DNA of 64,000 nucleotides. It comes from Stenotrophomonas sp. ATCM1_4 (GTDB lineage Bacteria > Pseudomonadota > Gammaproteobacteria > Xanthomonadales > Xanthomonadaceae). The notes below the pieces were generated by a model that searched no databases, had not been told where the DNA came from, and worked only from the letters and a program-made list of their open reading frames with translations. The translations under genes were made by a program, and so were the position numbers. The stretch lies in contig NZ_QPFB01000001.1 in the NCBI RefSeq assembly GCF_004348115.1, forward strand, positions 1,698,836 through 1,762,835. Reading direction: 5' to 3'. This document shows, one piece after another, positions 30,473 through 39,601 of the stretch (position 1 is the stretch's first letter; every line of letters starts with the position of its first letter).

Positions 30473-31645
30473 ATGAACCCACCCGACGCCCTGCCAGACG
30501 CCCCGCACGCCCACGGTGCCTGCGAGAACTGCGACACCTCGCTGCAGGGGCACTATTGCCACACCTGCGGGCAATCCGCGCACAACCCGCTCAAGCACGT
30601 CGGGCATGCGATCGAGGAAGTGTTCGAGTCGTTCTGGCACCTGGACGGGCGCATCTTCCGCACCCTGCGCGACCTGCTGGTCCCGGGCCGGGTGGCGCTC
30701 AACTACCTCCGCGGCAAGCGGGTGGGTTACGTACAGCCCCTGCGGTTGTTCGTGATCCTCACCCTGTTCACCTTCTTCGTCGGCAAGTTGACCCTGCATG
30801 CCGATGACTTTGGCGGGCACGTCAAGGGCACCACGCTGTTCGATACGGCGCAGACCGCCGACGAGGTGGAGGCGCGACGCGATGCCGAGCTGACCCGGCT
30901 GGGCCAGCAGTTCAACGACGGTGCCACCGGTGGCCCTGCGCTGGGCATCGGCATCGGTGCGATCAACGCCGCCGCCGAGCAACGCCTGGCCGAACTGGCG
31001 AAGACTGCGCCGCAGGGCGCGGCGGGCACCGCCGTGCAGCGTGCCACGGCGGTGGCCGGGCGCACCGCCCAGGGCAGGGGCGGCAGCTTCTTCAACCACC
31101 AGGTCGGTGGCAAGCCCTGGGATCCGGAGACCAACCCGATCGTGATCGACAGTTGGCCGGGGTTCGCCAACAAGTGGCTCAACCATCGCCTGGACAACGC
31201 CAACGCCAACGTCGCGCGCATGGGCGGCAAGACCGACCTGTACGTGCAGGCCGTGCTCACCGCCCTGCCCGGCGCGCTGTTCTTTCTGATGCCGGTGTTC
31301 GCGCTGGTGCTGCGCGTGGCCTACCTGGGCCGCGGCATCGGCTACCTGGAGCACCTGGTGGTGGCGCTGTACAGCCATGCCTGGCTGATGCTGGTGCTGC
31401 TGGCCACCTTCCTGGTCGCCGGGCTGGGCAACGCGCTGGCCGGCCCGGTCGTCAACGCCACCACCGACGTGGTGTACGTGCTGTTGTGGCTGTCGGTGCC
31501 GGTGTACCTGATCTGGATGCAGCAGCGGGTGTACGGTGGCAACGTCGTGCTGACGCTGCTGCGTTACCTGTTCATCGGCAGCATCTACACCGTGCTGGTG
31601 TCGCTGGTGGTCACCTATGCGGTGCTGGCCGGCATCTCGTCCTGA
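30473..31645 (+). CDS. DUF3667 family membrane protein with zinc-ribbon N-terminus
   Basis: This 390-residue protein starts with a four-Cys zinc-ribbon (CENCDTSLQGHYCHTCGQ), then the family motif region around FWHLDGRIFRTLRDLL. Transmembrane segments lie near residues 88-106, 262-285, 297-320, 328-350 and 365-388, with a long polar loop at about 110-255. DUF3667 proteins have no established function. Its TGA stop abuts the stop of the convergent rlmF gene with no base between. Confidence 0.87.
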   Translation: MNPPDALPDAPHAHGACENCDTSLQGHYCHTCGQSAHNPLKHVGHAIEEVFESFWHLDGRIFRTLRDLLVPGRVALNYLRGKRVGYVQPLRLFVILTLFTFFVGKLTLHADDFGGHVKGTTLFDTAQTADEVEARRDAELTRLGQQFNDGATGGPALGIGIGAINAAAEQRLAELAKTAPQGAAGTAVQRATAVAGRTAQGRGGSFFNHQVGGKPWDPETNPIVIDSWPGFANKWLNHRLDNANANVARMGGKTDLYVQAVLTALPGALFFLMPVFALVLRVAYLGRGIGYLEHLVVALYSHAWLMLVLLATFLVAGLGNALAGPVVNATTDVVYVLLWLSVPVYLIWMQQRVYGGNVVLTLLRYLFIGSIYTVLVSLVVTYAVLAGISS

Positions 31646-32635
31646 TCAATCGCCCCGCAACGCGGCCCGGCGCTGCCCGGCCGCGTGGAAGCTCCATGCC
31701 AGGAAGCGGCTCTGCTTGTTGCCCTGGGCCATGCCGACCTCGCGCACCTCGACCGCGCCGGCCTTGGCCAGCTGCCGGTGCAGGTCGGCCAGGTGCTCGC
31801 GCTTGGCCACCAGCGAGCTGAACCAAAGCACCTGCGCCTGCACATCGACGCTTTCGCGCACCATCCGGCGCAGGAACGAAGCCTCGCCGCCGGTGCACCA
31901 CAACTCGTTGGCCTGGCCCCCGAAGTTCAGCGCCGGCGCCTTGCCACGGGGGCTGGCCGCCCCGCCCAGGTTGCGCACCTTGCGCTGGCTGCCCTGCGCG
32001 GCTTCCTTGGCCGAGGTGTGGAAGGGCGGGTTGCACAGGGTCAGGTGGAAGTGGTCGTCCGGACGCAGCACGCCCTCGAACAGCTGGCCACGCGCGTGCT
32101 GCTGGCGCAGTTCGATCACGCCCTGCAGGCCATTGGCGCGCACGTTGGCGCCCGCCGACTGCAGCGCGCCGGCATCGATGTCGCTGCCGACGAACGACCA
32201 ACCGTATTCGGCCTGGCCCAGCAGCGGGTAGATGCAGTTCGCGCCCACCCCGACATCCAGCACGCGCAGCGCCGGGCCGCGCGGGACGCTGCCACCGGCA
32301 TCGGCAGCCAGCAGGTCGGCCAACCCGTGCAGGTAGTCCACGCGACCGGGCACCGGCGGGCACAGGTAACCCTCGGGGATATCCCAGTGCGCGATGCCGT
32401 AGTCGCTGGCCAACAGTGCGCGGTTGAGCTCACGCACCGCGACGGGGTTACTGAAGTCGATGCTCTGGCTGCCGGCCGGCGTGCGGACCAGGTGGGGGCG
32501 CAACGCCGGGTTGACGGCCACCAGCCGCGCCAGGTCATAACGGCCCTGGTGACGATTGCGCGGGTGCAGGGGGCTGGCGGGCGCCGACTTGGCAGCCGCC
32601 TGCCGCTGCGGCGGACGTTGGTGCGGGGGATTCAT
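31646..32635 (-). CDS. rlmF: 23S rRNA (adenine1618-N6)-methyltransferase
   Basis: This 329-residue SAM-dependent methyltransferase modifies A1618 of 23S rRNA. The SAM-binding segment is [15 protein letters not shown], and the catalytic motif NPPFH (about residue 202) is intact, as is the family pattern [15 protein letters not shown] near the N-terminus. The ATG at 32635 gives the family start. It converges with the DUF3667 gene; the joint is TGATCA, the two stop codons back to back. Confidence 0.94.
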   Translation of the reverse strand: MNPPHQRPPQRQAAAKSAPASPLHPRNRHQGRYDLARLVAVNPALRPHLVRTPAGSQSIDFSNPVAVRELNRALLASDYGIAHWDIPEGYLCPPVPGRVDYLHGLADLLAADAGGSVPRGPALRVLDVGVGANCIYPLLGQAEYGWSFVGSDIDAGALQSAGANVRANGLQGVIELRQQHARGQLFEGVLRPDDHFHLTLCNPPFHTSAKEAAQGSQRKVRNLGGAASPRGKAPALNFGGQANELWCTGGEASFLRRMVRESVDVQAQVLWFSSLVAKREHLADLHRQLAKAGAVEVREVGMAQGNKQSRFLAWSFHAAGQRRAALRGD

Positions 32636-32696
32636 GCGCGTATTAGACGCCAGGAGGACAGCGATGCGCACCGCGGCCAGCGGCCGGCATCCTGCG

Positions 32697-33227
32697 TCAG
32701 CGGCCCTCGGCCGGCTGCACGCAGTCCTGCTGCGCGCAGAAGGTGGCCGCACGCCGTTGCTGCTCCGGCGTCAGTTCCGGCGGGGGACGGGCAATGGCCG
32801 ACTGGATCTGCGCCGGTGCATGGGTCAGCTTGTTGAAGCCCTGCGCCGCCTTGGCCAGGCCGTAGTAGATGCCCATCATCACGTAGCCGCCGCTCAGGCT
32901 GACCTCCTCCACCGTGGGCGGCTCGCTCCAGTTCTTGCTGAAGCGGTTGGGCTCGACCTGCACGGGGTTCTTGAACCGGTACAGGTCCAGCGGCTGGTCG
33001 TCCTCGGGCTTGATCGCGCGGACCTCGCCCAGCGTGGTGACATTGCCACCGGCGGTAGTCGGCGGCGGCGATGGCAACGCCGTTCCATCCACGGACGGCG
33101 GGCTGAGCGCCGGCTGGGCCGCCTGCTGCGCCGATGCCACGCCGGCCAGCATCATGCCGACCACCACGGTTGCTCCCTGCCATCCACCTGTTGCCACCAC
33201 AGCATCCTCATGCGCGTTACCGGTCAT
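32697..33227 (-). CDS. Exported protein of unknown function
   Basis: This 176-residue protein has a signal peptide ending MLAGVASA, then a Pro/Ser-rich segment and a conserved-looking stretch [19 protein letters not shown] helix around residues 115-145 includes [16 protein letters not shown], and two Cys lie near the end. I recognise no family. A GTG at 33200 (after GAGGA) would give a shorter signal sequence without the charged start; the ATG at 33227 is used here. It lies downstream of nothing on its strand, so it is probably a single gene. Confidence 0.6.
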   Translation of the reverse strand: MTGNAHEDAVVATGGWQGATVVVGMMLAGVASAQQAAQPALSPPSVDGTALPSPPPTTAGGNVTTLGEVRAIKPEDDQPLDLYRFKNPVQVEPNRFSKNWSEPPTVEEVSLSGGYVMMGIYYGLAKAAQGFNKLTHAPAQIQSAIARPPPELTPEQQRRAATFCAQQDCVQPAEGR

Positions 33228-33482
33228 GCGCAGGATACGGATGCGAGCTTCAGAATTCGTTGCGACGGGCCAGCCGGCACCTTCAAAGCCATCGCCGCGG
33301 CCCATGCCGTGCAATGGGTGCGGTCCGAGCAGGGGTCCCTCCAGCGGAACCCGTTCAGCCTGCAGGCGCGAATCGTGCCGGCCCGGCATCGCCAGGCGGC
33401 CCCCACCCGGACAACCCTGGCGCTTCTGACGCCACTCGCCGGCGCGGCAACCTGAGATCACGCCGTGCATCGCCAAGCCAAC

Positions 33483-33519
33483 GCACAGCGGCGTCTCACA
33501 ACATGAGACGCCGCTGTGC
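33483..33519. repeat. Perfect 16-bp inverted repeat before the MrfA-like gene
   Basis: GCACAGCGGCGTCTCA (33483-33498) is followed by a 5-base loop and the exact reverse complement (33504-33519), then TTTG. It lies 33 bp before the start of the helicase gene. It could terminate upstream transcription or regulate the downstream operon. The rest of the 325-bp gap (33228-33552) shows no gene that I can support. Confidence 0.7.
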
Positions 33520-33552
33520 TTTGATGCCGTCCTTTGATCGGCAGTTGCGTGC

Positions 33553-36036
33553 ATGGCGTTCTCCCTCGCTCCCCGCACCGAAGCCAGCGAACGGGCGCTG
33601 GCAACCACCGACGGCCTGCCCTCGCGTGATGGCTCGCTGCTCGGCAAGCGGTTGGCCAAGCGCTACAGCGACCGGGTCACCGGCAGTTTCACGATCCCGG
33701 GCCGCGAAGGCAGTTACGCGCCGATTCCCGATGACGTCCCCGAGGCGCTGAAAGCCGCGCTCAAGGCGCGCGGCATCGAGCAGCTGTATTCGCACCAGGC
33801 CGAGGCCTGGGACGCCAGCCAGCGCGGTGAGCACGTCGCCATCGTCACCCCCACCGCGTCGGGCAAGTCGCTGTGCTACACGCTGCCGGTGGTGAGCGCG
33901 GCGATGCAGGGCAACGCCAAGGCGCTGTACCTGTTCCCGACCAAGGCGTTGGCGCAGGACCAGGTGGCCGAGCTGCTGGAGCTCAACCGCGCCGGCGACC
34001 TCGGCGTGAAGGCCTTCACCTTCGACGGCGACACCCCCGGTGATGCGCGCCAGGCGATCCGCCTGCACGGCGACATCGTGGTCAGCAACCCGGACATGCT
34101 GCACCAGGCGATCCTGCCGCATCACACCAAGTGGGCGCAGTTCTTCGAGAACCTGCGCTACGTGGTGATCGACGAGATCCACACCTACCGCGGCGTGTTC
34201 GGCAGCCACGTCACCAACGTGATCCGCCGGCTCAAGCGCATCTGCGCGTTCTACGGCGTGCAACCGCAGTTCATCCTGTGCTCGGCCACCATCGGTAACC
34301 CGCATGCGCATGCCGAGGCACTGGTGGAGGAACAGGTGCATGCGATCACCGAGAGCGGCGCACCGGCCGGGCCCAAGCACGTGCTGCTGTGGAACCCGCC
34401 GGTGATCAACCCTGACCTGGGCCTGCGCGCCTCGGCGCGTTCGCAGGCCAACCGCATCGCCCGCATCGCGATCAAGAGCGGCCTGAAGACGCTGGTGTTC
34501 GCGCAGACGCGGTTGATGGTGGAAGTGCTGACCAAGTACCTGAAGGACATCTTCGACAACGACCCGCGCAAGCCGGCGCGCATCCGCGCCTATCGCGGCG
34601 GCTACCTGCCCACCGAGCGCCGCGAGGTGGAGCGCGCGATGCGCGCCGGCGACATCGACGGCATCGTCAGCACCTCGGCACTGGAGCTGGGCGTGGATAT
34701 CGGCGCGCTGGACGTGGTGGTACTCAACGGCTACCCCGGCAGCGTGGCGGCGACCTGGCAGCGCTTCGGCCGCGCCGGCCGTCGCCAGCAGGCGGCGCTG
34801 GGCGTGATGGTGGCCAGCAGCCAACCCCTGGACCAGTACGTGGTGCGGCACCCGGACTTCTTCGCCAACGCCACGCCCGAGCACGCGCGGATCGCGCCGG
34901 ACCAACCGCTGATCCTGTTCGACCACATTCGCTGCGCGGCGTTCGAACTGCCGTTCCTGGCCGGTGAGCCGTTCGGTCCGATCGACCCGCTGGTGTTCCT
35001 GCAGGCGCTGGCCGAAACCGAGGTGATCCACCAGGAAGGCGACCGCTGGGAGTGGATCGCCGACAGCTACCCGGCCAACGCGGTGAGCCTGCGCGCGGTG
35101 GCCGACGGCAACTTCGTGGTGGTGGACCGCAGCGACGGCAAGCAGCAGATCATCGCCGAGGTGGACTACTCCGCCGCCGCGCTGACCCTGTACGAAGGCG
35201 CGATCCACATGGTGCAGAGCACGCCCTACCAGGTCGAGCGGCTGGACTGGGACGGGCGCAAGGCCTACGTCACCCGCACGCACGTGGACTACTACACCGA
35301 CAGCATCGACTACACCAAGCTCAAGGTACTGGACCGCTTCGACGGCAACGTGGCCGGGCGCGGTGATTCACACCACGGTGAGGTGCACGTGGTGCGGCGC
35401 GTGGCCGGCTACAAGAAGATCCGCTACTACACGCACGAGAACATCGGCTACGGCCCGGTCAACCTGCCCGACCAGGAGCTGCACACCACCTCGGTGTGGT
35501 GGCAGTTGCCGCAGGCCACGCTGCTGCGCAGCTTCGCGCAGAAGCAGGACGCGCTCGATGGCTTCCTCGGCGCGGCCTACGCGCTGCACATCGTCGCCAC
35601 CGTGGCGGTGATGGCCGATGCGCGCGACCTGCAGAAGGCGGTGGGCAACGGCGACGGCGCGTGGTTCGCGGTGGCCGACCAGACCGGTCGCGGCCAGCTG
35701 CGTGGCGTGGAAGACGGCGAAGGCGCGGTGGAGCTGATGCAGAGCTTCGTGCCGACCGTGTACCTGTACGACAACTTCCCCGGCGGCGTCGGCCTGAGCG
35801 AGCCGCTGTGGCTGCGCCAGGGCGAGCTAGTGCAGCGCGCGCTGGAACTGGTCGAGCGTTGCGACTGCACCGCCGGCTGCCCGGCCTGCGTGGGCCCGGT
35901 GCTGGCCGCGCAGGAAGAAGGCAACGGCGTCACCCCGCGCGCGCTGGCGTTGCGGGTGCTGTCGCTGCTGTCGGACGAACGTTGTGAGCAGGTGCAGGCC
36001 GTCGTGATGGATGAGGCGCTCGACTTGCTGCCATGA
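33553..36036 (+). CDS. mrfA: SF2 helicase with DUF1998-type Cys cluster (MrfA-like)
   Basis: This 827-residue DEAD/DEAH-family helicase has Walker A TPTASGKS (about residue 98), motif II DEIH (DEIHTYRGVFG), motif III SAT (CSATIGNP) and motif VI QRFGRAGR. The C-terminus has the four-Cys metal cluster CDCTAGCPACVGP. This is the architecture of Bacillus subtilis MrfA (YprA), which with MrfB repairs mitomycin C damage independently of UvrABC. The next gene, in ATGA overlap, is a MrfB-like nuclease, which strongly supports the assignment. No SOS box is evident to me. Confidence 0.88.
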   Translation: MAFSLAPRTEASERALATTDGLPSRDGSLLGKRLAKRYSDRVTGSFTIPGREGSYAPIPDDVPEALKAALKARGIEQLYSHQAEAWDASQRGEHVAIVTPTASGKSLCYTLPVVSAAMQGNAKALYLFPTKALAQDQVAELLELNRAGDLGVKAFTFDGDTPGDARQAIRLHGDIVVSNPDMLHQAILPHHTKWAQFFENLRYVVIDEIHTYRGVFGSHVTNVIRRLKRICAFYGVQPQFILCSATIGNPHAHAEALVEEQVHAITESGAPAGPKHVLLWNPPVINPDLGLRASARSQANRIARIAIKSGLKTLVFAQTRLMVEVLTKYLKDIFDNDPRKPARIRAYRGGYLPTERREVERAMRAGDIDGIVSTSALELGVDIGALDVVVLNGYPGSVAATWQRFGRAGRRQQAALGVMVASSQPLDQYVVRHPDFFANATPEHARIAPDQPLILFDHIRCAAFELPFLAGEPFGPIDPLVFLQALAETEVIHQEGDRWEWIADSYPANAVSLRAVADGNFVVVDRSDGKQQIIAEVDYSAAALTLYEGAIHMVQSTPYQVERLDWDGRKAYVTRTHVDYYTDSIDYTKLKVLDRFDGNVAGRGDSHHGEVHVVRRVAGYKKIRYYTHENIGYGPVNLPDQELHTTSVWWQLPQATLLRSFAQKQDALDGFLGAAYALHIVATVAVMADARDLQKAVGNGDGAWFAVADQTGRGQLRGVEDGEGAVELMQSFVPTVYLYDNFPGGVGLSEPLWLRQGELVQRALELVERCDCTAGCPACVGPVLAAQEEGNGVTPRALALRVLSLLSDERCEQVQAVVMDEALDLLP

Positions 36037-37100
36037 GCATCAGCCTGGACAAGCTCAGGGCACTGCGCAGGCAGGCCGGCCATGCAGCGCAGGCCCCTGC
36101 GGTGAAAACGCCCTTGGGCGCGAAACCGGCGCCGGTCGAAGCCGCGGCCACACCGGCGGTTGCACCAGGCACTTCGTTGGCTGCGGATGCACCTACGGCG
36201 TCATTGCCAACGCCGCCCCAGCGACAGGCGGACCAAGGCGGTTCGGTGTTCGGCTGGGTCGATGCGATCCAGCACAAACCCAGCCCGCCGCGCGCGCAGG
36301 ACGGTGATGCGCTGCGCAGGCTGCTGGCCTCACGCAACCGCGCGATCACGCCCACCCCACGCGCCGAGCGCAGCGGGCCGGTCGACCGCAGCCTGCCCGG
36401 CACCGAGGTCGCGCCCGGCCTGCACCTGATCGAAGCCTTCATTCCGCAGGCCATTCCCGCCCAGCCGTTGTCACTGGCCTTCAGCAAGCGGCCGGATGAA
36501 ACGGTCGCCGCGCAGGACCTGTTGTTCTTCGATACCGAGACCACCGGCCTGGCCGGTGGCACCGGCACCCGTGCTTTCATGATCGGTGCCGCCGACTGGT
36601 ACCGCGACGCACTGCGCGGCGAAGGCCTGCGCGTGCGCCAGTTGTTGATGTCCACGATGGCGGCCGAAGGCGCGATGCTGGAGCGGTTCGCCAGCTGGTT
36701 GTCGCCGTCCACCGTGTTGTCCAGCTACAACGGCCGCAGCTACGACGCCCCGTTGTTGAAGACCCGCTACCGCCTGGCGCGGCGCGGAGACCCGATCTCG
36801 GCGCTCGACCACGTGGACCTGCTCTACCCGACACGGCGTCGCTATCGCGGCACCTGGGAGAACTGCCGGCTGGCGACCATCGAACGCCAGCTGTTGCGCA
36901 TCGCGCGCGAGGACGACCTGCCCGGTTCCGAGGCACCGGCGGCGTGGCTCAACTACCTGCGCGGCGGCAGCGCGCGCAACCTGCGCCGCGTCGGCGAGCA
37001 CAACCACCAGGACGTGGTGACGCTGGCGCAGCTGTTCCTGCGGCTGGTGCAGGCCGAGGCCGACGAGCGCGCGGCGCTGGCGTTGACCGGGCAAGGCTGA
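36033..37100 (+). CDS. mrfB: RNase H-like DEDD exonuclease (YprB/MrfB-like)
   Basis: This 355-residue protein has a disordered Ala/Pro-rich N-terminus (about 1-90) and a YprB-type RNase H-like exonuclease domain. The acidic residues are visible in FFDTETTGLAGG (D and E), YNGRSYDAPLL (D) and HNHQDVV (H and final D). B. subtilis MrfB has the same fold and lacks only its TPR tail here. It overlaps mrfA by 4 bp. It is predicted to degrade DNA around crosslinks unwound by the helicase (family knowledge). Confidence 0.86.
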   Translation: MSISLDKLRALRRQAGHAAQAPAVKTPLGAKPAPVEAAATPAVAPGTSLAADAPTASLPTPPQRQADQGGSVFGWVDAIQHKPSPPRAQDGDALRRLLASRNRAITPTPRAERSGPVDRSLPGTEVAPGLHLIEAFIPQAIPAQPLSLAFSKRPDETVAAQDLLFFDTETTGLAGGTGTRAFMIGAADWYRDALRGEGLRVRQLLMSTMAAEGAMLERFASWLSPSTVLSSYNGRSYDAPLLKTRYRLARRGDPISALDHVDLLYPTRRRYRGTWENCRLATIERQLLRIAREDDLPGSEAPAAWLNYLRGGSARNLRRVGEHNHQDVVTLAQLFLRLVQAEADERAALALTGQG

Positions 37101-37228
37101 CCCGCAGGCATCGGCAGGCGGCGTTACCGCGTGCTGCCGTCCTGCCGGTGGATGGGATGGATGCCGGGCATGCGGCGGCGGCACGACGCAATGGGCCGGC
37201 ACCGCAACGCGGGCCGGCCCATGCACCC

Positions 37229-39079
37229 TCAACCGTTGATCGGCCGCGCGATGCCGTTACGGATGACCTGGTCGATCAGGCGCTCGACTTCCTGGCGGGC
37301 GCGCTGGCTCGCCGCAGCCTGCTGCCGGCCGAGTTCACTCTGCTGGCGGCCCAGCTCAGCTTGTTGGCGCGCCAGCGATCGCATCTCCTCGCGCATCGCC
37401 GGGTTGTCCATTTCCGCACGCGCCTTCTCCGCTTCGCGGCGCGCGTCTTCCATCGCCCGGCGCGCCGATGCGTCGTCCCGGCGCGCCAGCGCGAGCTCGG
37501 CCTGGCGCGCGGCGATCTCACCGATACGCTCGCCGATCTCCCCCATGCGCTCGCCGATTTCACCCTGACGCTCACCCAACGCGCCCTGGCGGTCACCCAG
37601 CTTGCCCTGTTCGTCGGCGATGCGCTGCGTCTCCTGGTGGATCTGCTGGAAGCGCGACAGCGTGTCGGCATCGTGCACCACGTAACGCTTGCCGTCGCGG
37701 CGCAGCAGGATCACGCCATTGCCATCGTTGAGCCGCTGCGCCTGGTGCAGGTCGGCGAGCGTGCCGTTCATGATGCTTTGGTTGCCTTTGACCAGCACGT
37801 AGCTGTTGCGGCCGCCGTCATCACTGAGGTGGATCACGCCTTGCGTGCTCAGCGATCGCGCCGGTGCAACCGGTGCAGCCGGCGCTGCAGGAGCGGCCGG
37901 TGGCTTGGCCGCGCGGGGTGCGGGCGGAGCGGGCGGTGCCGGGGGCACCGGCAGGTCATCCAGGTCACCGTTGGTACGGATCACGGTGTGCTCCACCGAC
38001 GCGCCGGCTGCCGGTGCAGGCGGTACCGGCGGCGGCGGCGGCGCCAGCGGGGCTGCAGGCGGCGCCGGGGGTGCGGGCGGGCCCGGCATGGCGACCAGGC
38101 GCATCGGCAGCACTCCCGCCAGCGCGACCGCGGCCAGGATGAGGCCCGCGCCGACGCGCGGGAACGAAGAGGTGTTCTGCAGCATGAGCAATCTCCGCTT
38201 GAGGCTGAGGAAGGTCGGCGAAGCACTGGCAAGGCCAGCACCGGGCCGGGGTGCGACGCCCAGCTGCAGCAGCAGGCGCCCGTAGTGCTGGCGGCAATGG
38301 CGGTCGCCGGCGACCACCGCTGCATCCACCGCGGCTTCGCGGGCGATGGCGTATTCGCGCGCCGCCAGATGCACCAGCGGGTGGAAGAAGAACAGGTGTT
38401 GGGCCAGGGCCGGCATCAAGCCCAGCCACAGGTCGTGGCGCTGCAGGTGCACCAGCTCATGGGTCAACGCCATGTCCAGATCGTCGTCACGCATGCGCGG
38501 CAGGCCACGCGCCGGCAACAGCAGCACCGGCCGCCAGGGGCCGATCAACTGCGGCGAGTCGATGGCATTGCTGAGCATCAGCCGCGGTGCACGCGACAGG
38601 CCATGGGCCTCGGCGGCCAGCTTCAGGGCCGCGTTGAGCTTGTGGTCCTGGCACGGCTGGGCGTGGCGCAGCAGCGCGCGGCTGGCACGCCAGGCCACCC
38701 AGGTGCGCAGCGCCATCACCAGCACGCCGGCCAACCACACCGCCATCACCACCTGCAGCCAGGACCAGCCGCTCTCCAACGGCAGTGGCTGCATCACGAT
38801 CACCGGTGCGGCGTTGGCCTGCGGCGGTGCGGCAGCGGCGGCCTGTTGCACCACGTTGACGGTGCTGTCCATCGCCGGCAGCACCGGCAGCTGCAGCGGT
38901 GCGCTCCAGACCAGGCCGACCACCGCCTGCAGCGCGACCAGCCACCACAGCGCGCATTGGGTGCTGGCCGGCAGGCGCCGCACGAAGCGGCACAATGCCC
39001 AGACCAGCGCGGTGAGCACGACGGTCTGCACGCTGGTGGCGAGCAGGCGGTTGCCCAGCAGTTCGAACAGGCTGTCCAT
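37229..39079 (-). CDS. M56 (BlaR1/MecR1-like) membrane peptidase with helical repeat tail
   Basis: This 616-residue protein has N-terminal transmembrane helices (about 15-35, 38-60, 105-125) and an M56 zinc peptidase domain with HELVH at residues 207-211, then a further helix (about 310-330). Unlike BlaR1, no penicillin-binding sensor follows. Instead there is a Pro/Ala-rich linker (about 335-420), a folded stretch with DGKRYVVHDADTLSRF, and a GE/RQ-rich coiled coil (GERQGEIGERMGEIGER pattern, about 485-600). It follows blaI by 2 bp. It is presumably the protease that relieves BlaI repression; the signal is unknown. Confidence 0.88.
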   Translation of the reverse strand: MDSLFELLGNRLLATSVQTVVLTALVWALCRFVRRLPASTQCALWWLVALQAVVGLVWSAPLQLPVLPAMDSTVNVVQQAAAAAPPQANAAPVIVMQPLPLESGWSWLQVVMAVWLAGVLVMALRTWVAWRASRALLRHAQPCQDHKLNAALKLAAEAHGLSRAPRLMLSNAIDSPQLIGPWRPVLLLPARGLPRMRDDDLDMALTHELVHLQRHDLWLGLMPALAQHLFFFHPLVHLAAREYAIAREAAVDAAVVAGDRHCRQHYGRLLLQLGVAPRPGAGLASASPTFLSLKRRLLMLQNTSSFPRVGAGLILAAVALAGVLPMRLVAMPGPPAPPAPPAAPLAPPPPPVPPAPAAGASVEHTVIRTNGDLDDLPVPPAPPAPPAPRAAKPPAAPAAPAAPVAPARSLSTQGVIHLSDDGGRNSYVLVKGNQSIMNGTLADLHQAQRLNDGNGVILLRRDGKRYVVHDADTLSRFQQIHQETQRIADEQGKLGDRQGALGERQGEIGERMGEIGERIGEIAARQAELALARRDDASARRAMEDARREAEKARAEMDNPAMREEMRSLARQQAELGRQQSELGRQQAAASQRARQEVERLIDQVIRNGIARPING

Positions 39080-39081
39080 GA

Positions 39082-39468
39082 TCAATCCTCCCGGCGCTGC
39101 GACTGCAGCTTGCTGACCAGCGCTTCCAGTTCGGCCAGCTCGTTGTCGCTGACGGCGGCCTTTTCCGACATCCACGCCACGAACGGCGAGATCGACCCCT
39201 GCAGGGTCTTCTCCACGAAGCTGCCGACCGCGCTGTTGACCACGTCCTGCTGCTCGGCGGTGGTGTGGTAGCGGTACACGCCGTCCTGCTGGGCGCGCTG
39301 CAGGTACCCCTTGGTGCGCAGCCGCTCCATCATGGTCAGCACGGTCGAGCGGGCCAACCCGCGCGCCTCGCCGAACGCCGTGGCGACCTCACCGACACTG
39401 GTGGGTTCGTTCTCTCCGATGTACTGCAGCAGGGCCAGTTCCTGGTCCCCGATGGTCTTGCGGCGCAT
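39082..39468 (-). CDS. BlaI/MecI/CopY-family transcriptional repressor
   Basis: This 128-residue repressor has an N-terminal winged helix (residues 5-75: LALLQYIGENEPTSVGEVA, then RSTVLTMMERLRTKGYL) and a C-terminal dimerisation helix. BlaI-type proteins bind TACA/TGTA dyads and are cleaved by an M56 partner. The partner gene follows directly, and two matching dyads precede the start. The likely loop is autorepression lifted by the M56 protease. No beta-lactamase gene is adjacent. Confidence 0.92.
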   Translation of the reverse strand: MRRKTIGDQELALLQYIGENEPTSVGEVATAFGEARGLARSTVLTMMERLRTKGYLQRAQQDGVYRYHTTAEQQDVVNSAVGSFVEKTLQGSISPFVAWMSEKAAVSDNELAELEALVSKLQSQRRED

Positions 39469-39480
39469 GGCCAGCTCCGG

Positions 39481-39498
39481 TGACTACACGTGTCGTCA
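39481..39498 (-). promoter_or_regulatory. BlaI-type operator, near-perfect dyad
   Basis: TGACTACACGTGTCGTCA is a dyad with one mismatch, sited 13 bp upstream of the blaI start. Its TACA/TGTC core matches the BlaI/MecI half-site pattern, and it shares ten of ten outer positions with the dyad at 39508 except one. Confidence 0.7.
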
Positions 39499-39507
39499 CG
39501 GTAGGCC

Positions 39508-39525
39508 TGACTACAAATGTAGTCA
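39508..39525 (-). promoter_or_regulatory. BlaI-type operator, perfect 8-2-8 dyad
   Basis: TGACTACAAATGTAGTCA is a perfect dyad containing TACA...TGTA, the core recognised by BlaI/MecI. It is 27 bp from the equivalent dyad at 39481, so two dimers could bind in tandem over the blaI promoter. Confidence 0.78.
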
Positions 39526-39601
39526 ATAGCCCGGTCGGCACCCTGCCGCATGGCCACATGAACGCTTCAGCCAAACCGTGGGCGGCATAAGCTCCGCCGG
39601 T

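Noticed and set aside
36944..39271. A 775-residue plus-strand frame across the M56 gene
   Set aside because: It is rich in Arg/His/Gln as expected of an antisense frame, and the minus strand has HELVH and the blaI pair.
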